Origin: Stentor roeselii | Lineage: Eukaryota > Ciliophora > Heterotrichea > Heterotrichida > Stentoridae | Assembly (NCBI GenBank): GCA_006503475.1 | Contig: RSEH01000224.1 | Coordinates: 1-64,000, forward strand | Reading direction: 5' to 3' | DNA length: 64,000 nt | Shown here: positions 40,517-50,059 of the stretch, in pieces | Layout: each line of letters starts with the position of its first letter | How positions within the stretch are numbered: position 1 is the first letter of the stretch | Translations under genes and position numbers: made by a program | The notes under the pieces: generated by a model | Told to the model about the DNA's origin: nothing | The model's database searches: none | The model's input: the letters and a program-made list of their open reading frames with translations, nothing else

Positions 40517-42886
40517 CTACCCTACGATCACATTTTTTCTATTAATATCGAATTCAAAACGACCAATATTCCCATATCTCGTTTTTCGCCAGATAGTCGA
40601 CTTTAAATTCCTATCTCCCAGTTTGATTTGATTTGCAGTTATTTTTGCCCAATTTTTACCTTGATTGACAACATTAGTTACAGAAGAGACCATGGCCCAA
40701 ATGACAGCAGCGGCTAAAAGCATAGAATTTTCTATAAAAATAAATAATAAGGCTCTATGACCCCTGTCTAAGCCATTAAGCAGACCTGTTGTAAAGACGC
40801 TGATCCCAACATTGGTGAAGATTCCGCAAAGTGAAATAAATAAGAAAAGCTTCTTCCAGATTCCAATGCTATTCGTTTTGAATGGCTCCGGTCTTCTTAG
40901 TATTGTGCAAAGCTTTAATGCGTCGATTCTTGACTCGAAATAAAGAGCGATCAATGCGAGAATTCCAACCAGATGATGAGAAGTACCAAATAGTGCGATG
41001 TACCCGAACATGGTGCAGAGTTCCATGTAATCATTTATAGTATTATCATAAGGCTCTAACATTGACTCTTGTTCTATTTTTAGAAGATCTTCGCTGATTT
41101 CTACTGAATTGCGTAAGTTGAAGCTTCCGAATGTTTTCTTGGTCCTGATCCAGTACTTCACCCAAGGCATACCAATTTCAATAAAATTGAAAACAAGACA
41201 TGTTGAAAAAATTGCCATGAGACGATATCCAAGTTCACTCATACAACTATGTCCTTCACATTTTTCTTTCTTTTTCAAAAATGCGATATGAAACAAGTTC
41301 AAGTAACTATTAACAAACCTGAAAATGAATAGTTTCAAAATCAATGAATTATTATGTTCTTGAATAGTTTCATGATTTTCAGCATTAGTTAATTTTCTTG
41401 CAATAATATTATAAGTAATATTAAAAACATTGATCTGAATCCCAAACATCACCCCTCCAAGCAATTGATATTCTTTACTATTAGCATAAACTTCACCAGC
41501 ATATTCAACTCCAGTCAAATATTGAAAGAGTAAAGGAATTGCCAAATTTGACAGAATTCCAAGCATCATAAAGCTACCAGATGCAATAAAACTCGCGATT
41601 CTTATAAAAAAATAACGAATAGGATGAGTATTGATTATTTTCATTTCGCCACTTGGTTCATCTTTCATATAAGTTCCTTTGAATTCTTGTCTTTGAATAT
41701 GATCACCTGAAAAATCCAAAGTTCCCCAAGCCAAAGCCAGTTCTTTTTCTTTTCTTTCGAAGACTTTATTGAAAGCCAATCCCCAGATGATGAGAAAAAC
41801 GCAGTAAAATTCATAAATGACGAACATATAATCTGAATTAATAAAATAATGATTGATTATTCTGAGACTGTATATAAGTAAACCTAAGATTGCTAAGACT
41901 TTTATAAAGTCTTTGAGAAGATGAAGGAAGTTGAAGTAAAATGCGATTTGTTCAGAGAAGTAGGTTTTGATCAGGTTTGAAGGCAGTGGTTTAAAGAATT
42001 TAGAGAAATCTGCCCATTCTTCTTTCATTTCATCAATTGGGACTTGCTGATGCAAAATGAAGCGATTAAGCATGATACCATTAGATGCTAAAACACTAAG
42101 ATCGATTGTTTTTGCAAGAACAGAATTGACTAGAAGGTACTTATCGTTAAAGGTTAGAATACTTCCATTATCTGTTTCTTGGCCATACTGATCGTAGTTC
42201 ACAAATGTATTCATTTTATCTAGGTTTTCGTTAGTGGTTATTGGGATATAAAGTGACTGTTGTTGGAAATCACTCACCCATTCAGGTTTTTTTTTCACTT
42301 TTAACTGATATTTCATATTAAAGGCATAATTCAACAGGGTATTTTCACTTGCTATGACTTTCACGTAAAGAGCATTTTTCGAAGTGGAATCTAAAATTTC
42401 AATTTTAAGATTATGAACTCTTAAAAGAGCATAAGTACATTCAATCATGTACTGAAAAAACTCATATTTAGAGATGCTTTCAGTGCTTTGCTTCATCTTT
42501 TCGCTATCAATTATCAATGGGCAAATTTCTTTCACTTCATTTGGGATGAGAAGGTATTCTTTTTTCACTGAAGAAGAATTTTCAGAACTTGAGACAAAAT
42601 TTTCAAGTTTTTTCTTACTTTTCGTTTTTTTCTTTAACTTTTTTTCTTGTTTCTTTAGTTTTTTTTGTCTTTTTTTGGCTTTTCTTACTTCCTGAGCTGT
42701 GAATGAGATTGTTTTGAAAAGTCTGAGTATTTCCTTAGTGGCTTTTTCCTTTGAAATTTTTTCATTTTTAAGATCTTGGAAGTCTGGGCAGTCGATATTG
42801 ATGAACTTGAGCACTTCGATGACTGTTTCTTCTGTTTTCTCAGAGTTTATCACAGGGATCTCCATTGTATTTATATTTGAGGTCAT
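40517..42886 (-). CDS. Anoctamin (TMEM16) family protein 5
   Basis: 789 aa from the ATG at 42886 (MTSNINTMEIPVINSEK), a start that aligns with anoctamin 3 (MASIVNSMETP). A hydrophobic stretch upstream in the same frame has no ATG and is probably not translated. A Lys-rich run (about 85-110) marks the soluble N-terminus. Family motifs: AENHETIQEHNNSLILKLF, CMSEL, FNFIEIGMPW, NDYMELCTMFGY, LYFESRIDALKLC, IGIWKK, with all five acidic Ca2+-site positions. It is clearly in the clade of copies 3 and 4 but more distant, and its flanks show no obvious duplication. Confidence 0.9.
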   Translation of the reverse strand: MTSNINTMEIPVINSEKTEETVIEVLKFINIDCPDFQDLKNEKISKEKATKEILRLFKTISFTAQEVRKAKKRQKKLKKQEKKLKKKTKSKKKLENFVSSSENSSSVKKEYLLIPNEVKEICPLIIDSEKMKQSTESISKYEFFQYMIECTYALLRVHNLKIEILDSTSKNALYVKVIASENTLLNYAFNMKYQLKVKKKPEWVSDFQQQSLYIPITTNENLDKMNTFVNYDQYGQETDNGSILTFNDKYLLVNSVLAKTIDLSVLASNGIMLNRFILHQQVPIDEMKEEWADFSKFFKPLPSNLIKTYFSEQIAFYFNFLHLLKDFIKVLAILGLLIYSLRIINHYFINSDYMFVIYEFYCVFLIIWGLAFNKVFERKEKELALAWGTLDFSGDHIQRQEFKGTYMKDEPSGEMKIINTHPIRYFFIRIASFIASGSFMMLGILSNLAIPLLFQYLTGVEYAGEVYANSKEYQLLGGVMFGIQINVFNITYNIIARKLTNAENHETIQEHNNSLILKLFIFRFVNSYLNLFHIAFLKKKEKCEGHSCMSELGYRLMAIFSTCLVFNFIEIGMPWVKYWIRTKKTFGSFNLRNSVEISEDLLKIEQESMLEPYDNTINDYMELCTMFGYIALFGTSHHLVGILALIALYFESRIDALKLCTILRRPEPFKTNSIGIWKKLFLFISLCGIFTNVGISVFTTGLLNGLDRGHRALLFIFIENSMLLAAAVIWAMVSSVTNVVNQGKNWAKITANQIKLGDRNLKSTIWRKTRYGNIGRFEFDINRKNVIVG

Positions 42887-44465
42887 TAATGACAGAAGGA
42901 GACTTAAGAGGATTGTGTATAAAAGATATTTATTCAATCTTTAGAGTATTTTGGAAGTTGTTTTTTACTGTCCATGCTTGGGTTCTTTAGGGATATTTTA
43001 TTGTAGCCAAATAGAATCGAGTTAATTTGATTTTCTTGTTACTGGAATTAAGATTAGCTTATTGAAGGTAATTATGATGCTTAGCTTGAACTTGAAGGAC
43101 TTATCATATGTGATCTATCGTAGGATTATTGGAATAACATATAAAAGATTTAGACTAATTCTTAGGTAAGAACTTTTTGATTTTATCAAAGATTGAATTC
43201 CAGGTTTATCAGATTTCGGATCTAAATATAATTTAAAGAGACCTGATTTAGAAAAATTTTTGAAATTTCATCGCTACTTTGAAATTCTGCTTGAAAAGAT
43301 TAAATAGTTTAAGTAAGTAAATTCATCAACAAAGGAATCTTAAAGTTTCTTAAATTATGTTGAAAGCCTTATATTTGAAAGATTAAATATTTTTGGAAGA
43401 TTCAAAATCCAGAGCACAAAGGATAAGAAACAATTATTTTTTAGAGAAATTTGGTTACTTGAAACTAAATAAAACTATAGGATAAATTAAAATATGAAGA
43501 CAAAAGAATGCAAATTTTATATGTTTTTATGTCTATATTTATCTAGAAAGATTTTCTTCATGTATTTTCTTTACTTTTTTCAAAAGTTTTGTATCAAAGT
43601 GGAAGATAAGCTTGAGAACCTTATGTTGTATAAAAATTTCAAATTTCGTAAACTATAACATTTAAAATTAATAAGTATCAAAGATTTTCTTAGAAGTTTT
43701 AAGGGTTCAATATGAGTTCTCATAATGAATTTAGAATGATGTGATATTAAATAATTTTTTTATAGTGTAAATAATTTAAATATATGATATATACTGTACT
43801 ACCACTTAAATTGGATAAATAAAACTATTTTTCATGATTTCTGGGCATTAATTTAAGGACTTTTATGAGATTTCTAGGCTTATAAATTTTAAGTATCAAA
43901 AACACAAAGAAGACCAGATACAGCATTGATTTTAAAATTTATGAATCAAAGAACAATATTTTGGTCTCGTCCAAAGCACTATATTTAAAACTATTTACTA
44001 TAAGGCAAGCATCTAACTTATCTACCGATAAGCCAATACAATAAAAATAACTATAATTTATTTATACTCAAACAAATTTCTCAACAAACTTTGAAGTTAT
44101 TTTGAGTTTCCTCCTCGATGACTCTCTAATTACAACTTAAGCAAAATATATAAATAATCAAGTCTCTTTAAATTCTTATAAACTTAATCGATTTCTTGAA
44201 CATCTTATCATATTCTAAACAATAATTTTTATTGAAAATGGAAATCCTACAAGGAAAAAAAATCATGAAATCCAATTTCCCTAAAATCCTCAGTCCCTAT
44301 CTTCAAATCCTCTCCAATCCCCATAAATGATCTCCTAATTTTCCTTCCACAAAAACTTCTACTCACCAAATCCAATCTCCACTCCTCAGAAATCCTAAAA
44401 AATCTTATCAAATAATCTCATCATTCATAACCAAAATCTTGATCCATCAATCCAAGCCAATAAAA
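42887..44465. other. Intergenic, 1.58 kb, between divergent genes
   Basis: AT-rich with no recognised gene, RNA or anoctamin remnant. The last 200 nt before 44466 are strikingly G-poor and C/A-rich on plus, as upstream of other plus-strand genes here. Confidence 0.5.
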
Positions 44466-45425
44466 ATGAAGAAGAGTTTGCCGGAACTGCCCACAAGATG
44501 CTTATCCCCATCAAAGTTCAAAATAAAGCCTTCGAAGTGCATATCAATCACTCCATCTTCAATGAAATCACGTCAGTCCTCGAATTCTCCCTTGCGAAAA
44601 GTCTCAAACGATTCACTTTGCGGGATAAGATCAATCTCAGACGAGTTAAATTCCTTGAAATCTTTAAAATCCTCAAAAAACTCGATTCCTGGAAAGATGA
44701 GTCCAATGTTGGCAGACCTTGATTCAAAGTTTTTCCGAGAAAATTCGAGGCCAAGTAACTTAAAACTCAAGCAAAAAAAGTACCTGGAGATAATCGACGC
44801 TTTATTTTCATTGTGCAATGCAAGTGACTCTTTCTGCACCGCTACAGCTGCAAGTTCATTATTCGTTTCTTTGAACTACACCTTTGACTATGAAAGTTTA
44901 TCTCTGATGTTCAGAGGTTCTTTTGAAAAACTTGGAAATTCTTCTGTTTCTTTCTCGAAGTCGAAGTTGTTTCAGTTGTGTCAAGATTCGAAAGTTGATA
45001 ATTGCTTGAAAGTGCTTCTGCAGGGATTAAAAGATATGAAAAATTATGAAAAGTCAGAATTTGATGCTATGGTCGTTTGTATTAAAAAGTGGTGGGCTCG
45101 GCTGGATTTATCGAAAAATGGGTTCGTGCTTACTGAGGATGTTTTACAGTTCTTGATTAGTTTGAATATATTTGAGAACTCGGTTCATGTAAGAAAGTCT
45201 TTTACTAAAATGAACATTTTTATGAATTATTTGGATTTTTTTAGTCTTTTTGCGAAAGGATTATTGAAGTTTTTGATTCTTTCTTTATGTGATGATGCTA
45301 AAGATAGGGGAAGTGTGGCCGCTGATATTGTCATCAATGCGAAAAGAAGGAAGGCGATTTTGAATGGCATCAGCGGTGGGAATAAAGTATTTGATGCTTT
45401 TTTACATTATCGTAGATTAAATTAA
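44466..45425 (+). CDS. Unknown protein with Ser-rich head and EF-hand-like segment
   Basis: 319 aa from the ATG at 44466 in the context AATAAAAATG. Residues 1-95 are Ser/Lys/Pro-rich and probably disordered. The rest is helical. One segment (WWARLDLSKNGFVLTEDVLQFL) resembles an EF-hand with a loop that keeps D, N-G and E-D but lacks some ligands. No family name can be given; a relative of ciliate EF-hand proteins is a guess. Its TAA shares a TTAA palindrome with the stop of the convergent DHHC gene, so the coding regions overlap by 4 nt. Confidence 0.7.
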   Translation: MKKSLPELPTRCLSPSKFKIKPSKCISITPSSMKSRQSSNSPLRKVSNDSLCGIRSISDELNSLKSLKSSKNSIPGKMSPMLADLDSKFFRENSRPSNLKLKQKKYLEIIDALFSLCNASDSFCTATAASSLFVSLNYTFDYESLSLMFRGSFEKLGNSSVSFSKSKLFQLCQDSKVDNCLKVLLQGLKDMKNYEKSEFDAMVVCIKKWWARLDLSKNGFVLTEDVLQFLISLNIFENSVHVRKSFTKMNIFMNYLDFFSLFAKGLLKFLILSLCDDAKDRGSVAADIVINAKRRKAILNGISGGNKVFDAFLHYRRLN

Positions 45426-46237
45426 AAGATAGAGATGTTCACCCCAACGTCGTCTTCACTCACACTATGAGCATGCTCATTTCCATTTTCCTCACTTGAC
45501 TCTCTACGTGTTCCTGAGTCCAAACTTTTACTTGCGAAGACCTTTCTCTTCGAATTCAAAGAAACCTTGTCAATCTTTTTCTTAGGTACCACTTCAGTAG
45601 CAGGCCTTCTTGATTTAATGAACTCGTATGTTGAAATCCCTGAAAAGTAAAGATAAATATGAAAACCTGCCAAATAAAGCACTGTGAGAAGTGAAAAAGA
45701 ATTAATAGCTAAGTCAATTGAAAGGATTGCTATTAAGAACTTTTCGTGTTTTGTTAGATAAAAACTCTCGAAAGCGCATAAAATGGAAAGGTTCAGAATT
45801 GTTGCGATCAGAAGAATAATAAACTTGGAGTAGTTCTTAGAGCCGATGCAGTTATTCAGCCACTTGCAATGATGATCAAAACTCTCAATGCACTTATTGC
45901 ATTGGCCACAATGACGCACCTGCTTCCCAACATAAGCCCTACAGACGGTGCAATAGTAACTAAAAGAATCTCCTGTATTAACACTGATTATTTTTTACTA
46001 TTCAACTTCCAAAGGAGTTTTATAAGCGCCTGGGTCCGACTTGGTGACGACGAACCCTGAAACTACTAAAATTACTGAAGAAATGTAAAAAAGCACTGGA
46101 AACGTAAAGGACAGTTCTGAAAAAGGAGACACTATTTGAGTTATAATAGGAATAAACAAGTGCCAAAATACCAGTAACCAAGTCCCCAGCTGGTACAAAT
46201 GCAGAGGCAAAGAAAAGCCATTAGTTTTTTGTTTCAT
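45422..46237 (-). CDS. DHHC protein S-acyltransferase (palmitoyltransferase)
   Basis: 266 aa from exons 46237-45999 and 45983-45422 around a 15-nt intron. Two membrane helices come first, then the DPG motif (KSDPGAY). The cysteine-rich domain YYCTVCRAYV...RHCGQCNKCIESFDHHCKWL contains the catalytic DHHC and is followed by NNCIGSKNYSKF. Two more helices follow, and STYEFI fits the TTxE motif. The tail is basic then acidic. It would attach palmitate to cysteines of membrane-associated proteins, and several proteins in this window have such cysteines, though no substrate link is shown. It is divergent from the SRPK-like gene by 178 nt. Confidence 0.9.
45984..45998 (-). other. 15-nt intron in the DHHC gene
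   Basis: Reads GTAAAAAATAATCAG on the coding strand. Removal joins GAA TA to T GTT AAT, eliminates an in-frame stop and reconnects the DPG half to the DHHC half of the enzyme. A is at position 10. Confidence 0.92.
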
Positions 46238-46415
46238 GGTTTATTTTAAACTTCCTGATTTTTAATTGAAAAACTTTAAAATAAAACAATTCAATCCCTA
46301 AAAATTTTCCTAATTTCCCCAAAACTCCAAAAATTCTCAGAAATCAACTCCATTTAATTCTACCTTCTATCAAAACCTCATCAAATCACCCAGTATTATT
46401 TCTAAAATCATTCGA

Positions 46416-47849
46416 ATGCAAAACGCGTTTGACTCATTTTCAGAAAACTCAGACACTTCATTTGACCACTACGCCATCTACGACTTAGATTCAGAACCAG
46501 AAGATGACTACGGGAAAGGAGGTTTTATGAAGATTCCAGAAGAGATTGAAATCGGAGGACGATATGAAATAATTCAGAAGATCGGCTGGGGCCACGGAGG
46601 TTTGGTTTATTTAAGTAAAGACCTGAAGACTGACACTTTTGTTGCATTAAAGATTCTAAAGAGTCACCGTTATTACCGGTCCGAGTTCAAAGACGAGGTC
46701 AAAATGAGGGAAAGACTGAGTTCAAGTGAATTTATCGTCAATTTGAAAGACCACTTTAAAGTCGAAATGGACGGAGAGGACCATACAGTCGCTGTGTATG
46801 AATTAATGGGAGTTTCTTTGTATGAGATCTTGAAATACTATAAGTTCATTGGACTACCTATCGCTTTATGTCGCTTTATTGGGAAGGAAATTTTAAAGGC
46901 TTTGATTCACTTTCACCAAGAATGTGGAATCATCGTTGGAGACCTCAGATTGAAAAATATTCTCATTCAGATGACTGCTGCTCAAGAAACTAGTCTGCAA
47001 GAATCTGGCTCAATGAGGGAAAAACTTGATTTTTCAGTCTTCAGACATACCGAGACACCCTTGGTCATCTTAAACAAACACCTCGGATGCAACTTCGTCC
47101 TTGACTCGACAAATCCAGTAAAAAAAGGCAAACCTGGAAAGGGAAAAAAAGGAAAAAAACCAGCGAATCCTAAAGACATCTTAAAAAAACTCAATAAAAT
47201 CGGCCTTATCAATGAAAAATTCGTTTTAAAGTTCTCTAATCTCGCAAGTGCCTGTCCAATCGGCGAGAGTCCAAAACGTGAAGTGCCTTCAGTCAATTAC
47301 TTGAGTCCTGAAATCGTTTTAAAGCTCGGGTATTCTGAAAAAGTTGATATTTGGAGCTTTGCTTGCTTGATGTTCGAACTGGTCACTGGGCAGTACTTGT
47401 TTGAGCCGTTTAAAGGAAAAGGTTACAGAAAAGAAGATGATTTGTTGGCGCAGATTAGAGAAGTTTTAGGACCTTTTAATCAAGATTTTTTGAGAAATTC
47501 GAATGTTTATGAGAAATATTTTGATCAGCAGGGAAAAGTTAGACATGTTTTGATTGAACGACAATGGCCGCTTTTTGATTTACTTGTTGAGAAATACTTT
47601 TTGGCTCCTGAAGAAGCGAGACCTTTTGCACAGTTTTTAACGGATTTGCTTGTGGTTGACTCTTTTAAAAGACCTTCTGCTGCGCAGGTCTTGGAACATC
47701 AATGGTTTAAAATGCCTCCGAAGGAAGTTACTCATTTGAATAAAGAGAAAATTAAAGAAACTGAAGAATATGTTAGGAAAAGGGAATTTGAATTTTGGAA
47801 TATTACTTTGAGAGGAGAAGAGTATAAATTTAACTCAAGGTATAAGTAG
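46416..47849 (+). CDS. SRPK-like protein, predicted pseudokinase
   Basis: 477 aa with the split kinase layout of SR-protein kinases: RYEIIQKIGWGHGGLVYLSK, FVALKILKSH, CGIIVGDLRLKNIL, a short Lys/Gly-rich insert (about 235-255), then SVNYLSPEIVLKLGYSEKVDI and LEHQWF. The ATP-anchoring Lys79 and the Asp of the HRD motif (D176) remain. The His of HRD is Val174, the catalytic-loop Lys is Arg178, and the Mg2+-binding Asp of DLG is Asn275 (KFSNLASAC). Loss of that Asp normally abolishes catalysis. SRPKs phosphorylate RS-domain splicing factors; here a scaffold or regulatory role is inferred. The upstream 160 nt are G-poor. Confidence 0.82.
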   Translation: MQNAFDSFSENSDTSFDHYAIYDLDSEPEDDYGKGGFMKIPEEIEIGGRYEIIQKIGWGHGGLVYLSKDLKTDTFVALKILKSHRYYRSEFKDEVKMRERLSSSEFIVNLKDHFKVEMDGEDHTVAVYELMGVSLYEILKYYKFIGLPIALCRFIGKEILKALIHFHQECGIIVGDLRLKNILIQMTAAQETSLQESGSMREKLDFSVFRHTETPLVILNKHLGCNFVLDSTNPVKKGKPGKGKKGKKPANPKDILKKLNKIGLINEKFVLKFSNLASACPIGESPKREVPSVNYLSPEIVLKLGYSEKVDIWSFACLMFELVTGQYLFEPFKGKGYRKEDDLLAQIREVLGPFNQDFLRNSNVYEKYFDQQGKVRHVLIERQWPLFDLLVEKYFLAPEEARPFAQFLTDLLVVDSFKRPSAAQVLEHQWFKMPPKEVTHLNKEKIKETEEYVRKREFEFWNITLRGEEYKFNSRYK

Positions 47850-47903
47850 TTAAATTCTATAAACTATAAAAAAATTAAAAGTCTTCCCAAACTCATTAAC
47901 CAA

Positions 47904-50048
47904 CTATTTCTTATTCTGAATCAAATCAAACAGCTTCTTCAAGTTATCCACCAAAGACTCCTGCTGAGGAGGAGGTGATTTAATTTTTTTTTCAGTAAAG
48001 CTTTGTCCAACAATAGGCTGATAACTAACAATTTTCTGTGGTTTAGTTTCACTTTCCATGACATTAAGTGCAAGATATTTTGAAATCATATTAATCATTC
48101 CAGTAGCTCCAAAGCCTCTTCTATCCCCAGCCCTAAAAACACTTTCATCAATTTCAACAGGAACATCAAGAACTCCATCTAATTTTTTCGACAAATGTTT
48201 CATTTTCTGATGATTTTGCACAACATCAAACTTAACTCCAGTCTCATCCAATCGATGATAAATCGTGAACTTCGCCGTCTTTCCAATAAACCTCATATTA
48301 ACCCCAGGCACATCACGATTCGAATACAAAAAAGTCTCTCCAACTGAATTCCTCATAATTTCCTCATTACTCAACATCGAGCTCTTATCTTCAATAGCAG
48401 CTAAAAGTCTATCTTCTTCAATAAAAGGCAACAAAATAACTCCTTGCCAAGCAAATCTTTTCCCATTGATATCAAGTTTAAAGTCCTTCGGGTAAAAGTC
48501 AATAATTTCTGACTCTTCTTGCAAAACCAGCTCTTGAAGCACGACTGGCAAGGCTGAACAACTTTCACTAGGAAGGACTGCCAGAAGCTGTGCATAAGGC
48601 TGGAAAGGACGGCCTAGGTCGAACTTAGGCATCAGCTTGTGAGACGCGAACAAGTCACTAGCGAAAGGCGCGTAGTGGAAGGGGAAGTACCAGCTCCAAG
48701 ACACGCAGCCTTGGTGGTAGTACTCGAAGACCCAGGATAGTCCTTCCATGTAACTTGAGTGGATTCGATTGCGGAATTCTTCTACTTCGTCACCTGATAC
48801 TTTGAACTTTTCGCTGTAGTAACGCAGTTTCCAACCTTCTTGACCCATTCGGATTGAATCTTCTGTGTCTTCGGGTTGGTCGGAAGATTGGGTCGGCTTT
48901 TCTTCTGGTTCGGGTCTTTTACGGGATTGGTCGAGGTTACGCTTTTTTATGAAGGACTCACGTTCTTCTTTTTCTTTGAAGTAGTCTTCTTCGATTTTTG
49001 AAAGCTCTTGCATTATTATGTCGACTCGGTATAGAATTACTTTGCCTTGGTCGGTCAGATACCCTCCTAACCTAGAAAACACCCTAGTATAAAGATAAAT
49101 CAATCCATCAATAGCTCCATCCCTAATATGAAGCGAAGGCAGGTGAGGTAAAAAGTCATTCCCAACAAAAAAGCAAAGAAACACAAAATCATCAATAATC
49201 CTCTCCAAGTCAAAATAGCTAAACCTAGTCAAACTTTTAAACTCATAAAACAAATACTGCCTCAAAACAGGAATCCTAATAAACTGAAACTTAGAATTAG
49301 GCAAACTTTCTCCAGAGCTAGTCCTACTCAAGCAATCATATTCAAAATGTCCAGGTTTTCCACAAACCTTGCAAAAAACACTTCTAAAGTCAATCAAACT
49401 TTCCCTAACAACATAAAAGTGCGCTTCATGCGTGATGAGACTAAGCATGATAAGATCCGCATCAGGTCCATAAATAACATGCTTTGTATTCGGGTTATAA
49501 TTAGGCAAAGTCCTCTGAACCCTCACAAATTCCAATATTTTATGTTCCCCTTCCCCAGGGTTATTCGAGTCAGAAAAAATAACCTGTAAATGTTTCCATT
49601 CATTTTCAAGCTTCCTTAAAATAAACCTATGAAGAGCAGCAGCGAGATTAAACATAAAAGGCGTTCCAGGAGTGATAACATTAGAGTCAAATCGAAAAGA
49701 GTCCCCATTTTTTCCCCTTTCTTTCTCTTCCTGCACCTTTCTAAACCTTCTAGCTCGTTGTTGGTTCATCTTTGCCCTGGGAGCGACTCCATCGATAGCC
49801 ATATAAATCAAGTTCTTCGGCTTTACCAATTCAACCAGTTCTTCCAAGTACCTGAAAATATTTTCAAACATTTCAGATTCAGACTCAGGCTTTTTTCCTT
49901 CTGGAGGATTGCAGCAAGGATGAATGATCCCGTTCATGTCAAGGTAAAGATTGTCGAATGAGGGCAGTTCGTCTTGAGAGTTGCTTGGCTGGCAGATGCA
50001 TTTTGGGTAGCGCAGACTGAGCCACTTGAAAAATGTTGGGACTCCCAT
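47904..50048 (-). CDS. 5'-3' exoribonuclease of the Xrn family (Xrn2/Rat1-like)
   Basis: 714 aa. The N-terminus MGVPTFFKWLSLRYP is diagnostic, which fixes the start. LYLDMNGIIHPCCNP (about 34-48) and AIDGVAPRAKMNQQRARRFR (about 84-103) are active-site segments, and YGPDADLIML is a further acidic site. A CCHC knuckle (CKVCGKPGHFEYDC) points to the Rat1/Xrn2 branch. The protein is shorter than typical Xrn2 (about 950 aa), lacking the extended tail. It degrades 5'-monophosphate RNA and in the nucleus aids termination. Its ATG lies only 11 nt after the stop of the upstream gene, in CTTATAAATGGG. Confidence 0.9.
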   Translation of the reverse strand: MGVPTFFKWLSLRYPKCICQPSNSQDELPSFDNLYLDMNGIIHPCCNPPEGKKPESESEMFENIFRYLEELVELVKPKNLIYMAIDGVAPRAKMNQQRARRFRKVQEEKERGKNGDSFRFDSNVITPGTPFMFNLAAALHRFILRKLENEWKHLQVIFSDSNNPGEGEHKILEFVRVQRTLPNYNPNTKHVIYGPDADLIMLSLITHEAHFYVVRESLIDFRSVFCKVCGKPGHFEYDCLSRTSSGESLPNSKFQFIRIPVLRQYLFYEFKSLTRFSYFDLERIIDDFVFLCFFVGNDFLPHLPSLHIRDGAIDGLIYLYTRVFSRLGGYLTDQGKVILYRVDIIMQELSKIEEDYFKEKEERESFIKKRNLDQSRKRPEPEEKPTQSSDQPEDTEDSIRMGQEGWKLRYYSEKFKVSGDEVEEFRNRIHSSYMEGLSWVFEYYHQGCVSWSWYFPFHYAPFASDLFASHKLMPKFDLGRPFQPYAQLLAVLPSESCSALPVVLQELVLQEESEIIDFYPKDFKLDINGKRFAWQGVILLPFIEEDRLLAAIEDKSSMLSNEEIMRNSVGETFLYSNRDVPGVNMRFIGKTAKFTIYHRLDETGVKFDVVQNHQKMKHLSKKLDGVLDVPVEIDESVFRAGDRRGFGATGMINMISKYLALNVMESETKPQKIVSYQPIVGQSFTEKKIKSPPPQQESLVDNLKKLFDLIQNKK

Positions 50049-50059
50049 TTATAAGAAGG

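Noticed and set aside
42886-42935. Hydrophobic N-terminal extension of anoctamin 5 as a signal peptide
   Set aside because: No ATG begins it; the start at 42886 aligns with anoctamin 3.
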